DNA of 64,000 nucleotides from CANLBN01 sp050633525 (GCA_050633525.1 JBOEGR010000024.1:1-64000); one strand, 5' to 3'; shown: positions 1 to 9,442, counted from the first letter of the stretch. Translations and numbers: made by a program. Notes: a model not told the origin generated them from the letters alone.

Positions 1-165
1 CGGTTTGAGTGCAAGGGAGGGCATGGATGCCCATTTGCACGCTGCGTGAAATGGTCTAGCAATTTGAGGAAGAGCCAATTTTCGGGGTGTGCTTTCTTTG
101 GTTCCTTTCTTTACTCATATAAAGAAAGGAACTCGCCGCAAGGCGAAACAAGGACAGTTAAAAAA
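1..165. repeat. Intergenic repeat-like element with three hairpins
   Basis: Three perfect or near-perfect hairpins follow one another downstream of sthA: GTGCAA/TTGCAC enclosing GGGCAT/ATGCCC (9-40), a 12-bp stem GTTCCTTTCTTT/AAAGAAAGGAAC with an 8-nt loop (101-112/121-132), and TCGCC/GGCGA (133-146). The arrangement resembles dispersed intergenic elements I remember from gammaproteobacteria, in which a TTTCTTTGGTTAC-like stem is followed by a CGCC..GGCG stem. That family link is inference. The second stem may also act as a 3-prime processing or termination structure for sthA, but neither strand has a proper T run directly after it. The rest of the stretch up to the sthA stop shows no gene. 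Confidence 0.5.
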
Positions 166-223
166 ATACAGATATTAAAGTTTATCGAAGAATAAAAAAG
201 TACCACGCTATGCGCAAAAAAAC

Positions 224-1627
224 CTACCGATTAAACCTCTTAACCCGATTAACACCCGCCAACGCAGCAATCCGATAAGCCTCGGCCATAGTAGGATAGT
301 TAAACGTGGTATTCACAAAATAATTAATATTATTGGCTTCGCCCGGTTGTTTCATGATGGCTTGACCAATGTGAATAATTTCTGATGCCTCTGCACCAAA
401 GCAATGAATTCCCAAAATTTCGAAAGTATCGAGATGAAAAAGAATCTTTAGCATACCCACTTCTTCACCACTAATCTGAGCTCTCGCGATGCTTTTAAAG
501 AAGGCACGCCCTACTTCGTAAGGTACTTTTTCATCAGTTAATTCCCGCTCTGTCTTACCTAGTGAGCTAATTTCTGGCAAAGTATAAATACCAGTTGGCA
601 TGTCGTCGATAAATTCCACTTCGTTACCTACAATGCTATCGGCCACTGCACGCCCTTGGTCATAAGAAGCGCTAGCGAGACTTGGCCAGCCTATGACATC
701 ACCTGCCGCAAAGATATGATCAACTTCTGTCTGGTATCGATTATTAACTTTTAACTGACCTCTACCATCTGCTTTCAGACCTGCATTCTCCAAGGTTAGC
801 TTATCGGTATTACCTGTACGCCCATTCGACCAAAGCAAGGCATCCGCGTGTATACGTTTACCCGACTTCAAATATAAAGTAACCGACTTATCATCAGTGG
901 TCAGCTTATCTATTTCTTCTTGATGCCGAACCATCACGCCCTCTTCCCGGAGGTGATAGTTAAGAGCATCTGAAATTTCATGATCTAAAAACGACAAGAG
1001 GTGCTCTCGGGTATTAATTAAATCGACTTTAATATCCATACCAGCAAAGATAGAGGCATATTCACAACCAATAACACCTGCACCATATACAATGATGCTG
1101 CGAGGGGTATGATCCATTTCTAAAATAGTATCACTGTCGTAAACACGTGGATGAGTAAAATCAATATCAACGGGTCGATACGGTCGTGAGCCTGTCGCTA
1201 TCACAATGTTTTTAGCATTGATTTTTTCGGTTACTTTATTAGGCGTAACCACTTCGACTGTATTCTCATCAACAAAGTGAGCCACACCAGTATGTAGCTT
1301 TACTCTGTTTTTAATATAAAAAACGGAGTGCACATCAACCTGTCTAGGGATAATTCGTTTTGCCTCTTCTAATACTTCAGGGAAAGTAATCGAATGCATG
1401 TCACCTACTTGATGAAACAAATTACTTTTTCGATAAATAACGAGCTCTTTTACCACATGCCGTAAAGACTTCGAAGGAATGGTTCCTTTATGAATACAGT
1501 TACCGCCGATCCATTTGCGGCTTTCTACCATACCCACTTTGAGACCATTCTTTGCGGCACTCATTGCCACCCCCTCACCAGAAGGACCAGAACCTATCAC
1601 CAATACATCGTAAAAAAAATCTGCCAT
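224..1627 (-). CDS. sthA: Soluble pyridine nucleotide transhydrogenase
   Basis: Flavoprotein of 467 residues, the family length (about 464-466), that moves reducing equivalents between NADPH and NAD+ in the cytosol. The FAD-binding Rossmann motif GSGPSGEG lies at residues 12-19 and a second dinucleotide motif (YGAGVIGCEYAS) near 180. The redox region reads GGNCIHKGTIPSK: Cys44 is kept but the second Cys of the lipoamide-dehydrogenase disulfide is Thr49, the hallmark separating SthA from its disulfide-reductase relatives. It follows nqrM on the same strand after a 140-bp gap, so it may have its own promoter. Its position beside nqr links NAD(P)H balance with the sodium-pumping NADH dehydrogenase, as in Pseudomonas. 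Assignment is firm. Confidence 0.95.
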   Translation of the reverse strand: MADFFYDVLVIGSGPSGEGVAMSAAKNGLKVGMVESRKWIGGNCIHKGTIPSKSLRHVVKELVIYRKSNLFHQVGDMHSITFPEVLEEAKRIIPRQVDVHSVFYIKNRVKLHTGVAHFVDENTVEVVTPNKVTEKINAKNIVIATGSRPYRPVDIDFTHPRVYDSDTILEMDHTPRSIIVYGAGVIGCEYASIFAGMDIKVDLINTREHLLSFLDHEISDALNYHLREEGVMVRHQEEIDKLTTDDKSVTLYLKSGKRIHADALLWSNGRTGNTDKLTLENAGLKADGRGQLKVNNRYQTEVDHIFAAGDVIGWPSLASASYDQGRAVADSIVGNEVEFIDDMPTGIYTLPEISSLGKTERELTDEKVPYEVGRAFFKSIARAQISGEEVGMLKILFHLDTFEILGIHCFGAEASEIIHIGQAIMKQPGEANNINYFVNTTFNYPTMAEAYRIAALAGVNRVKRFNR

Positions 1628-1767
1628 GCTTTTACCTAAAATTTATTTTGTTTGTGGCGCTTCATGAACAAGCCGAAATAATATTCTCGTCAGTTAAAAT
1701 GATCGTGACTTATTCAAAACTTATAATGAACCGCTAGCCTAATCGCGCTCTCTGCTTACTTTATTTA

Positions 1768-2010
1768 TTATTTTTTATCTCTTTTCATAATATCAACAAC
1801 TAAATTATCGTTAACTTGCGCACGAGCTTGTTGGTCTTCACATTTATTGGGGTCATCTCCACAAATATCACAATTATAATTTTTTTCTCCTAGGGCAGCG
1901 CCTACTCCACCGCAAGAACCCTTGATAGGTTTTCGCCCTAACAATACACCAACTGACATCGCCATAATGACAAATGCTAATAGTAAAAAGGCCAATAATA
2001 TCGTTGTCAT
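1768..2010 (-). CDS. nqrM: NqrM, Na+-NQR maturation protein
   Basis: Small protein of 80 residues with an N-terminal membrane helix (about 3-24) and four cysteines, Cys33, Cys47, Cys50 and Cys57, in the pattern GSCGG...CDICGDDPNKC. NqrM (formerly DUF539) is needed to assemble functional Na+-translocating NADH:quinone reductase, and is thought to help deliver iron to the Cys site between NqrD and NqrE. It ends the nqr-apbE series, starting 8 bp after the apbE stop. Length, cysteine pattern and position all agree with the family. Confidence 0.92.
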   Translation of the reverse strand: MTTILLAFLLLAFVIMAMSVGVLLGRKPIKGSCGGVGAALGEKNYNCDICGDDPNKCEDQQARAQVNDNLVVDIMKRDKK

Positions 2011-2018
2011 TTTCTTAC

Positions 2019-3083
2019 CTATTGAATAAATTGTTTAAATGAGTTGGTATACACAATACGATAACCACTACTGTTTTCTTCACTCTGAGTGTCATCATAA
2101 AAGATAAAATAAGCTGCCAGCTGTTCTTTATTGGCTAGCGCGAGCGCCGCTTCTTCGCCTAGCACATTTAAAGCCGTAGCTAAGGCATCTGCTCTAGCAG
2201 CAGTATCAGCAATCACAGTGACTGAAGCGATATTATGCCTTATTGGCATGCCGGTGTTGGGATCGATAGTATGAGAGAAACGCTTACCATTCTCTTCAAA
2301 ATAGTTTCGATAATCACCTGATGTGGCAATCGCTTTATCGGTAAACTGAACTAATTGCTGAGCTTGTTTTTGCAATAACGATGGTGCTTCAATACCAACG
2401 CGCCAGAGCTGTTGCTGTCTATTAAAACCTTTAACACGCATTTCCCCACCAATTTCCACGAGAAAATGTTGAACACCCTTAGTTTCTAACAATTCAGCGA
2501 CTTTATCAACTGCCTTACCCTTAGCTACAGCAGAAACATCTAACCAAATGGGCCGTTGTTTTTGTATTGTTTTATTTTCTGAATCAATAGAAAGGTATTG
2601 CCAGCCTACTCTACTTTTTGCCTCGTTAATGGCTTCTGCAGAAGGCACTTGTTGCTTTTGATTTCGACCAAAGCCCCATAACTCAACTAAAGGGCCAATA
2701 GTAATATCAAAATAGCCATCCGTAAGTTCAGAGATACTCTGACTCAAAAGTAACACTTGTAAGAAATCATCATTGATTTTTTGAGATGCCCCTGATGACT
2801 TTTGGTTAAATTGCATGATGTCAGAGTTCACGATATAGGTCGACATCTCTTGATTTACCGCCTTCAACAGCTCATCAATATTTTGCTTAAGTGAGGCTTG
2901 CTGAATGCTTTCCGGGGGAGAGACAAGCGTAATATTGTACGAAGTCCCCATTGTTGGGCCGTTAATATAAATGGCCTCTAACGATTTTTCTCGAGCGCAA
3001 CTACTGACAACAAAAGAAAAAGTAAATACCACAAACAAAAACGAGGCTTTAAATACCAGCCCCGTTTTTATTGTTAGCGACAT
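2019..3083 (-). CDS. apbE: FAD:protein FMN transferase ApbE
   Basis: Flavin transferase that attaches FMN through a phosphoester bond to Thr in S/T-GAT motifs; the targets NqrB and NqrC lie in the same operon. I chose the ATG at 3083 because it gives a compact lipoprotein signal (MSLTIKTG, a hydrophobic stretch, then VVSSC) with the lipid-bearing Cys about 29 residues in; an ATG at 3125 would add 14 residues. Both starts have only weak ribosome binding sites. Recognisable family parts are GPTMGTSYNIT near the mature N-terminus, DITIGPLVELWGFG, DVSAVAKGKAVD, EIGGEMRVKG and the SHTIDPNTGMP motif. Expected to act on the periplasmic face of the inner membrane. Confidence 0.94.
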   Translation of the reverse strand: MSLTIKTGLVFKASFLFVVFTFSFVVSSCAREKSLEAIYINGPTMGTSYNITLVSPPESIQQASLKQNIDELLKAVNQEMSTYIVNSDIMQFNQKSSGASQKINDDFLQVLLLSQSISELTDGYFDITIGPLVELWGFGRNQKQQVPSAEAINEAKSRVGWQYLSIDSENKTIQKQRPIWLDVSAVAKGKAVDKVAELLETKGVQHFLVEIGGEMRVKGFNRQQQLWRVGIEAPSLLQKQAQQLVQFTDKAIATSGDYRNYFEENGKRFSHTIDPNTGMPIRHNIASVTVIADTAARADALATALNVLGEEAALALANKEQLAAYFIFYDDTQSEENSSGYRIVYTNSFKQFIQ

Positions 3084-3148
3084 TATCTTTCTTGTACTAC
3101 TACTTACAATACTAAGAAAATGCATGACTTGTCTTTCTTTTAATATGT

Positions 3149-4372
3149 TTAGCCACCAAAGTCATCAAGCATGATATTTTCATCTTCTACACCCATATCT
3201 TTGAGCATATTGATGACAGCCTGGTTCATCATTGGAGGACCACACATATAGTATTCACAATCTTCTGGTGCAGGGTGATTTTGTAAGTACTCTTCTAAGA
3301 GTACATTATGAATAAACCCTGTCAAACCGTCCCAATTATCTTCTGGCTGCGGGTCAGAAAGAGCAATATGCCAATCAAAGTTGTCATTTTCAGCAGCTAA
3401 GGTATCGTAATCTTCCTGATAAAATAACTCTCTCAACGAGCGAGCACCATACCAAAAACTAATTTTACGATCCGATTTCAATCTGCGTAGCTGATCGAAT
3501 ATGTGAGAACGCATTGGCGCCATACCTGCACCACCACCAACGAAAATCATTTCAGCATCGGTATCTTTAGCAAAGAATTCACCAAACGGGCCGAACACGT
3601 CAATGGTATCGCCGGGCTTCATGTTAAATACATAAGACGACATAATACCGGGTGGAATACCTTCAGCACCGGGAGGTGGCGTCGCAATACGGATATTAAA
3701 TTTAACAACACCTTTTTCTTCTGGGTAATTTGCCATTGAGTAAGCACGGATAGTCGGCTCATCTACTTTAGACTCTATTTTGAAGAAACCAAAACGCTCC
3801 CAATCACCGCGATACTCTTCTTCGATATCAAAGTCGCTGTATTTTACATGGTGAGCTGGCGCCTCTAGCTGAACATAACCGCCCGCACGAAAATCAACGT
3901 TTTCACCTTCTGGTAATTTTAACGTTAATTCTTTAATAAACGTCGCGACATTTGGATTAGACTCAACCTCACACTTCCATTGTTTAACACCAAAGACATC
4001 GTCTTCGACTTCAACTTCCATATCTTGCTTAACGGCAACCTGACAAGATAAACGCCAGCCTTCGTTCGCTTCACGCTTGGTAAAATGAGATTCTTCTGTT
4101 GGTAAAATACCGCCACCGCCAGACTCAATAATACATTTACATTGCGCACAACTACCGCCGCCGCCGCAAGCTGACGGAAGAAACAAGCCCGCATCTGCAA
4201 GCGTATTCAATAACTTCCCACCTGCAGGAACGGTAATTTTCTTTTCGTGATTAACGGTAATAGTAACATCACCCGAACTCACTAGTTTTGCACGTGCAGA
4301 TAGAATAATCGCAACTAGTGCAAGCACTAGTACGGTAAACATGGCAACGCCTAATATAATTTCAATTTGCAT
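3149..4372 (-). CDS. nqrF: Na+-NQR subunit F (NADH dehydrogenase entry subunit)
   Basis: Electron-entry subunit, 407 residues, carrying a [2Fe-2S] cluster, FAD and the NADH site on the cytoplasmic side. One N-terminal membrane helix (about 4-25) is followed by a plant-type ferredoxin domain with cluster ligands Cys69, Cys75, Cys78 and Cys110 (CGGGGSCAQC...SC), then a ferredoxin-reductase domain with the FAD motif RAYSMANYP and the NADH motif GGGAGMAPMRS near 285-295, ending in LDDFGG. Last structural gene of the operon, 20 bp after nqrE. Length and motifs match Vibrio NqrF. Confidence 0.97.
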   Translation of the reverse strand: MQIEIILGVAMFTVLVLALVAIILSARAKLVSSGDVTITVNHEKKITVPAGGKLLNTLADAGLFLPSACGGGGSCAQCKCIIESGGGGILPTEESHFTKREANEGWRLSCQVAVKQDMEVEVEDDVFGVKQWKCEVESNPNVATFIKELTLKLPEGENVDFRAGGYVQLEAPAHHVKYSDFDIEEEYRGDWERFGFFKIESKVDEPTIRAYSMANYPEEKGVVKFNIRIATPPPGAEGIPPGIMSSYVFNMKPGDTIDVFGPFGEFFAKDTDAEMIFVGGGAGMAPMRSHIFDQLRRLKSDRKISFWYGARSLRELFYQEDYDTLAAENDNFDWHIALSDPQPEDNWDGLTGFIHNVLLEEYLQNHPAPEDCEYYMCGPPMMNQAVINMLKDMGVEDENIMLDDFGG

Positions 4373-4392
4373 ACTGTTTTTTTACCCCACTC

Positions 4393-5001
4393 TTAAAGAT
4401 CGATGCCGCCAAAGGACATGAAACCTAAGGACATTAGACCTACGGTGATAAATGTAATACCCAAGCCACGCAAACCTTCAGGTACATCGCTGTACTTCAT
4501 TTTTTCACGAATGCCCGCTAGAGCAGCAATCGCTAAAGCCCAACCCACACCAGAACCAGCACCAAATACGACACTTTCACTGAAGTTATAGTCACGCTCA
4601 ACCATAAAGAGGGATGAACCCAAAATAGCACAGTTAACGGTTATAAGAGGTAAGAAGACACCTAGTGCGTTATATAACGCTGGCACATACTTATCCAAAA
4701 ACATTTCCAGAATCTGTACTAATGCTGCGATTACACCTATATACGTAATTAAGCCCAAAAAGCTCAAATCGACATCAGGTAATCCAGCCCATGCCAAAGC
4801 ACCATCAGAAAGTAAGTAAGTATAAAGCAGGTTGTTGACGGGCGTTGTAATCGTTAAAACAACAATAACCGCTATACCTAGACCAATTGCCGCCTCTACT
4901 TTTTTTGAAACCGCGATAAAGGTACACATTCCCAAGAAGAATGCGAGAGCCATATTTTCAATAAATATGGCGCGAATAAATAAGCTAAGTAATTCTTCCA
5001 T
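4393..5001 (-). CDS. nqrE: Na+-NQR subunit E
   Basis: Integral membrane subunit of 202 residues with six predicted helices. NqrE forms an inverted-topology pair with NqrD, and each gives two cysteines to an intramembrane iron site; Cys26 (GMCTF) and Cys120 (NCAILG) are the likely ligands here. It overlaps the nqrD stop by one base (5001), indicating tight translational coupling. Belongs to the NqrDE/RnfAE family; full membership of an nqr operon with nqrA and nqrF excludes Rnf. Confidence 0.97.
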   Translation of the reverse strand: MEELLSLFIRAIFIENMALAFFLGMCTFIAVSKKVEAAIGLGIAVIVVLTITTPVNNLLYTYLLSDGALAWAGLPDVDLSFLGLITYIGVIAALVQILEMFLDKYVPALYNALGVFLPLITVNCAILGSSLFMVERDYNFSESVVFGAGSGVGWALAIAALAGIREKMKYSDVPEGLRGLGITFITVGLMSLGFMSFGGIDL

Positions 5002-5660
5002 TAGTGAGCCTCCTTACCTTGAGTGTTAGGAGAAATTTTGAATTCCTCGACTTCGACCTGATCTTTCTTAAAGGCCCTAACAGCCCAGATGAAAAAGCCA
5101 ATTAAAAAGAATGCACTTGGTGGTAACAGCAACATACCATTAGAGATGTACCAACCACCCTCTGTGGCTAATGGTAAAACCTCGTAACCAAAAAGTTTAC
5201 CCGATCCAAAAAGCTCACGAACAAAGGCGAGAATTAATAGCAACACACTGTAACCAATACCATTACCAATACCGTCTAATAAACTTGGTAGTGGCGGGTT
5301 TTTCATGGCAAAAGCTTCTGCACGCCCCATCACAATACAATTTGTAATAATCAAGCCGACGAAAACAGATAGTTGTTTACTCGTATCGTAGGCAACCGCT
5401 TTAAGTACTTGGTCGACCAAAATAACCAGTGATGCGATGATTGTCATTTGAACAATAATACGAATGCTGCTTGGCACATGGTTGCGAACTAGAGAAACAA
5501 ATAAATTTGAAAGGCCTGTTACAATAATCACCGCTATACACATAACCGCAGTCACTTTTAGACTACTGGTTACAGCAAGTGCAGAACAAATCCCAAGGAT
5601 CTGTAAGGCAATAGGATTATTCTCGAAAACCGGGCTAAATAATAACTCTTTGACTTTCAT
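5001..5660 (-). CDS. nqrD: Na+-NQR subunit D
   Basis: Integral membrane subunit of 219 residues, partner of NqrE. Helices run through most of the protein; conserved cysteines occur in the GICSALAVTSSLK and TNCIVMGRAEAFA segments, the latter the family signature in which an NC-x-x-x-G motif precedes the next helix. The gene begins 2 bp after nqrC and ends overlapping nqrE. It is required for electron flow coupled to sodium export. Assignment is secure from sequence and operon position. Confidence 0.97.
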   Translation of the reverse strand: MKVKELLFSPVFENNPIALQILGICSALAVTSSLKVTAVMCIAVIIVTGLSNLFVSLVRNHVPSSIRIIVQMTIIASLVILVDQVLKAVAYDTSKQLSVFVGLIITNCIVMGRAEAFAMKNPPLPSLLDGIGNGIGYSVLLLILAFVRELFGSGKLFGYEVLPLATEGGWYISNGMLLLPPSAFFLIGFFIWAVRAFKKDQVEVEEFKISPNTQGKEAH

Positions 5661-5662
5661 GA

Positions 5663-6454
5663 TTAAGCCTCCCCGTTCTTTAAGTTATCTAGATATTTGG
5701 AATAACCCATATCACCCATCCAAAATTTTACTAAATTATCTACGCCGCGAGCAGTTAAGGTTGCACCTGATAAACCGTCAACCTTGTATTCTTTATCAGG
5801 CGTATTCTCATTTACTTTTCCCTTGATGACAGTTAAGGCAACATTTTCGCCCACTTCACCATTGTAAACGGCTTTACCCTGCCACTGTGCTTTCCAGTTT
5901 GGGTTATCTATTTCACCGCCCAATCCTGGCGTTTCTGCATGCTCATAGAAAGTAATACCCGATACGGTATTTAAATCAGATTCGAGTGAAATAAAACCAT
6001 ATAGGGTCGACCACAATCCATAGCCGCTCACAGGCAGTATGATTTTTTTGATTTCCTCGCCTTCATTGATCAAATACACTTTCGAATACTTCACTTGACG
6101 AGAAATATTCGCAAGATCTTGCTCAGATGAAAGATCGTTAGAAAGAGCTGGGTCCTTACTCGCTTTACGTTGGTCGTAAGTATCGATATCTACCGCATCG
6201 GTATACTCACCCGTTTCAAGGTTCACAAGTTTAGGAGTGACGTTGGCAAACATTTCATCAATTGATTTACCATCCGCAACGCCTTGGTCATATAAACCAC
6301 CCGCTTTTAGGATATTAATTTTAAAATCTTTTGCCTTGTTGGCGACCTGTGCTGGCTTCAACATTACTGCAGCTGTAGACACAATAATGGAACACACCAA
6401 ACACAATAAAAACGCAACAACAAAGGTTTTTTGAGTAGACTCTTTATTAGACAC
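5663..6454 (-). CDS. nqrC: Na+-NQR subunit C, covalent flavoprotein
   Basis: Membrane-anchored periplasmic flavoprotein. I place the start at the GTG at 6454: GGAGG lies seven bases upstream, the reading overlaps the end of nqrB by 8 bp, and the resulting 263 residues match the family. A frame-open ATG at 6499 would add 15 residues lying inside nqrB. One N-terminal helix (about 11-31) leads to a periplasmic FMN-binding domain with the SGAT motif at 229-232; Thr232 is the expected FMN phosphoester site, loaded by the ApbE encoded downstream. Upstream of nqrD by 2 bp. Confidence 0.96.
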   Translation of the reverse strand: MSNKESTQKTFVVAFLLCLVCSIIVSTAAVMLKPAQVANKAKDFKINILKAGGLYDQGVADGKSIDEMFANVTPKLVNLETGEYTDAVDIDTYDQRKASKDPALSNDLSSEQDLANISRQVKYSKVYLINEGEEIKKIILPVSGYGLWSTLYGFISLESDLNTVSGITFYEHAETPGLGGEIDNPNWKAQWQGKAVYNGEVGENVALTVIKGKVNENTPDKEYKVDGLSGATLTARGVDNLVKFWMGDMGYSKYLDNLKNGEA

Positions 6455-7646
6455 GTGCCAACCTCCGCTTAACATTTGACTGCACAACAAAGTGATCAAT
6501 CAAGGGTGCAAATAAATTAGCAAATAGAATTGCCAACATAATACCTTCTGGGAAGGCAGGATTAATAACACGAATAAGAATAGTCATAAATCCAATTAAG
6601 GCGCCAAAGTACCACTTGCCTAAATTAGTCATCGAAGATGAGACCGGATCAGTCGCCATAAACACCATACCAAAAGCAAAGCCACCGATAACGAGGTGCC
6701 AGTACCAAGGTACATTAAACATTTCATTGGTTTCTGAACCAATGAGGTTTAATAAGGTTGATGTAACAATCATGCCCAGTAAAACACCCAGCATAATTCT
6801 CCAAGAGGCGATACGCGTTAGCAGTAAAATAGCACCACCAACAAAAATCATTAAGGTCGACACTTCACCAATTGAACCATGCACACCGCCAATAAAGGCG
6901 TTCATCCAACCAATATTGCCGTTAAGAGCTTCTACACCACCTGATGCGGCTTGTGATAGAGCCGTTGCGCCAGTGTAACCATCGACCGAGGTCCATACTG
7001 CATCACCCGACATGTATGCAGGATAAGCAAAGTACAAAAAGGCTCGGCCTGTTAATGCCGGGTTTAGGAAGTTTTTACCAGTACCACCAAACACTTCTTT
7101 ACCGACAACAACACCAAAAGTAATACCTAAAGCCGCTTGCCATAAAGGTAAATCAGGTGGGCAAATCAAAGCAAAAAGAACTGAGGTAACGAAGAAACCT
7201 TCGTTAACTTCGTGCCCACGTTTCATCGCAAACAATACTTCCCAAAAACCACCAACGACAAACACAGTGGCATAAATAGGTAAAAAGTAAGCTGCACCAT
7301 GCCAAAAATTATCCCAAACACTGTTAGGATCATAACCCGCAAGTAACTCAATGATCGTACCGTGCCAACCTTCTACCGCAGCTAAACCAATGTCAGCCAT
7401 AATAGTATTAGCTTGATAACCAAGGTTATACATTCCGTAAAACATGGCTGGGAAAGTACACAACCAAACGGTAATCATAATACGTTTTAAGTCGATACCG
7501 TCACGAACATGTGCTGTCGTTTTAGTCACTGAACTTGGGCGGTAAAAGACGGTGTCCACTGCTTCATACAGTGCGTACCAACTTTCGTATTTGCCTCCCT
7601 TATGGAAGTGAGGCTCCATGCTATCTAAGATGGATCGTAAACTCAT
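6447..7646 (-). CDS. nqrB: Na+-NQR subunit B, covalent flavoprotein and quinone site
   Basis: Large membrane subunit, 399 residues with about ten helices, carrying a covalently bound FMN and riboflavin and forming part of the ubiquinone site and sodium path. The flavinylation motif TGAT is at 225-228 (GYTGATALS), so Thr228 is the predicted attachment residue. GKNFLNPALTGRAF near 190-203 and the C-terminal FATDPVSS-like segment (MATDPVSSSM) are family signatures. Three bases separate it from nqrA and its end overlaps the GTG start of nqrC, whose ribosome binding site lies within the nqrB 3-prime end. Confidence 0.97.
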   Translation of the reverse strand: MSLRSILDSMEPHFHKGGKYESWYALYEAVDTVFYRPSSVTKTTAHVRDGIDLKRIMITVWLCTFPAMFYGMYNLGYQANTIMADIGLAAVEGWHGTIIELLAGYDPNSVWDNFWHGAAYFLPIYATVFVVGGFWEVLFAMKRGHEVNEGFFVTSVLFALICPPDLPLWQAALGITFGVVVGKEVFGGTGKNFLNPALTGRAFLYFAYPAYMSGDAVWTSVDGYTGATALSQAASGGVEALNGNIGWMNAFIGGVHGSIGEVSTLMIFVGGAILLLTRIASWRIMLGVLLGMIVTSTLLNLIGSETNEMFNVPWYWHLVIGGFAFGMVFMATDPVSSSMTNLGKWYFGALIGFMTILIRVINPAFPEGIMLAILFANLFAPLIDHFVVQSNVKRRLARV

Positions 7647-7649
7647 GCC

Positions 7650-8993
7650 TTACCCCTCTTTCTCAATTCGTGTTAGGTTATCTCGCAAAATCGGACCGTA
7701 CTCATACTTGCCTGGACAAACATAAGTGCTTAAGGCCAAATCTTCTTCATCTAATTCAAGACAACCCAACTTTTGCGCCATATCAGTATCACCAACAATG
7801 AGCGAACGTAGAAGCTGTGTTGGTAAAATATCCATTGGCATAATATTTTCGTACGTACCTACTGGAACCATTGCTCTTTCACTACCAGAAGTAGTTGAAG
7901 TGAAGTCGTATTTTTTACCTTTAAACAAGCTCGATACGTAAATACCCATTGTTGAAAAGTAATTAAGTCCGGGACGTAAATAATGAAGGAAAGGACGATC
8001 ATCACCCTCTTCTATCACACTCACTTGAGTGTGATAGCGACCTAAATAAGCTAAGGGCCCTTTCGCTGTTTGGCCACCAAAAACCGAACCAGAAATAACA
8101 CGATTATTCCCTGAGCTTAGTTCGCCTGCGGTCAACTCATCTAAATTAGCGCCTAAGCGAGTTGAAACTAATCGAGGTTTTTCGACTCGAGGGCCACCTA
8201 AGGCGACAACTCGATTAGTGTAAATAGTTCCAGAGGTAAACAAGTGACCAAAAGCAATAACGTCTTGGTAACCGATAGTCCACACAGTCTTATTAATACT
8301 GACTGGATGAAGGAAATGAATATGTGTTCCCACATTCCCTGCCGGATGTACACCCGCAAAGGTCTCCACTTTTAACTTAGGATTGTTTGGAACTGAGATA
8401 TCTGCGTCTACTGCCTTACAAACGTAAACATCACCTTCCGTTAGCTTGGTTAACAACATTAAACCAAGGCTAAATGCATCAGCCTCTTTAGATAAAACAA
8501 CGGTAGGGTCAGCGGCTAGAGGATTGGTATCCATCGCAGTGACAAAAATAGAGGCCGGTGAAGTATCAGGCGCTGGCACCTTACTAAAGGGACGAGTTCT
8601 AAAGGCTGTCCACTGTCCAGAGTTAACCAGATTTTCAACGATAGCGTCTTTACTTAAGCCCGATATTTCGTCCGCTTTATATTTTGCAAAGCTTTCAGCT
8701 TCATCGCCTTCTACATCGATAACCACTGACTGCAAAACACGTCTTGCGCCTCGATTCACGGCCGACACTGTACCCGCAGCAGGTGCGGTATAACGGACAC
8801 CTTCGGTTTTTTTATCGGTAAATAAAAGCTGGCCTAATTTGACTTTATCACCCTCTTTCACAGCCATTGTTGGCTTCATACCATGGTAATCTGAGCCGAT
8901 GATAGCAACGGAACGGGCTGAGGGTGCTTCACTGATGACTTGTTCGGGACTGCCAGATATGGGCAAATCCAATCCACGACGGATTTTGATCAT
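7650..8993 (-). CDS. nqrA: Na+-NQR subunit A
   Basis: First gene of the operon, 447 residues, a soluble cytoplasmic subunit without membrane segments that binds quinone near NqrB. The N-terminus MIKIRRGLDLPISG and the biotinyl-like barrel region (KVKLGQLLFTDKK...YTAPAAGTVSAVNRGARR) are typical. The ATG follows AGGTTAGATGT. It is preceded by a gene-free region of about 390 bp that should hold the operon promoter. Organisation A-B-C-D-E-F with 2-20 bp gaps or short overlaps implies a single transcript continuing into apbE and nqrM. Confidence 0.97.
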   Translation of the reverse strand: MIKIRRGLDLPISGSPEQVISEAPSARSVAIIGSDYHGMKPTMAVKEGDKVKLGQLLFTDKKTEGVRYTAPAAGTVSAVNRGARRVLQSVVIDVEGDEAESFAKYKADEISGLSKDAIVENLVNSGQWTAFRTRPFSKVPAPDTSPASIFVTAMDTNPLAADPTVVLSKEADAFSLGLMLLTKLTEGDVYVCKAVDADISVPNNPKLKVETFAGVHPAGNVGTHIHFLHPVSINKTVWTIGYQDVIAFGHLFTSGTIYTNRVVALGGPRVEKPRLVSTRLGANLDELTAGELSSGNNRVISGSVFGGQTAKGPLAYLGRYHTQVSVIEEGDDRPFLHYLRPGLNYFSTMGIYVSSLFKGKKYDFTSTTSGSERAMVPVGTYENIMPMDILPTQLLRSLIVGDTDMAQKLGCLELDEEDLALSTYVCPGKYEYGPILRDNLTRIEKEG

Positions 8994-9390
8994 ACATCTA
9001 ACCTAGTTTGGTGGTGGGATTCAAACTGATAAACGCTTTTGATTAACTGCTGGCCTATGCCTTAATACCAAACTGACTGGACCATCAGTAGCCACTGAGT
9101 GGCTTGAACTACCTAATCGTTCTAAGAGCAAACGATTTCTTGTCTAGACCAAAAGTGTTACCAAATTTACTTCATTGTAGACTATTAAGCAAAAATAGCA
9201 TGGCAATGCTAAAACGGGCGCAATTATAAGGGCCTAAATGATGCCTTTCCAGCAAAAAAGAAAAATTATTCTTGAAATAACAAATAATTAGCGCAAGTAG
9301 TTCAAAAAGCAATCAATTTGAAAAAGAAACCACCTGAGTGGTTAATTTTCACTCAAACCTATTTATCGCTACATTATGTCTATACACAAA
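8994..9390. other. Gene-free region upstream of nqrA
   Basis: About 400 bp between the gap terminator and nqrA with no credible gene. It contains the inverted repeat TAGCAT-GGCA-ATGCTA at 9196-9211, about 200 bp ahead of nqrA, a possible operator, and a minus-strand TACAAT box near 9178-9183 without a convincing -35. No riboswitch fold was recognised. Confidence 0.5.
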
Positions 9391-9413
9391 AAAGGCTCCT
9401 TTTAGGAGCCTTT
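9391..9413 (-). terminator. Rho-independent terminator of gap
   Basis: Perfect 10-bp stem AAAGGCTCCT/AGGAGCCTTT with a 3-nt loop. Read on the minus strand it is followed by a run of T (the A run at 9387-9393), as expected for the terminator of the gap gene ending at 9443. Confidence 0.88.
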
Positions 9414-9442
9414 TACTTACCAATATTAATCAATCATCATGA

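Noticed and set aside
5464..8793. Several plus-strand open frames opposite nqrD, nqrC, nqrB and nqrA
   Set aside because: They run antisense to well-supported genes, lack ribosome binding sites and show no family resemblance.
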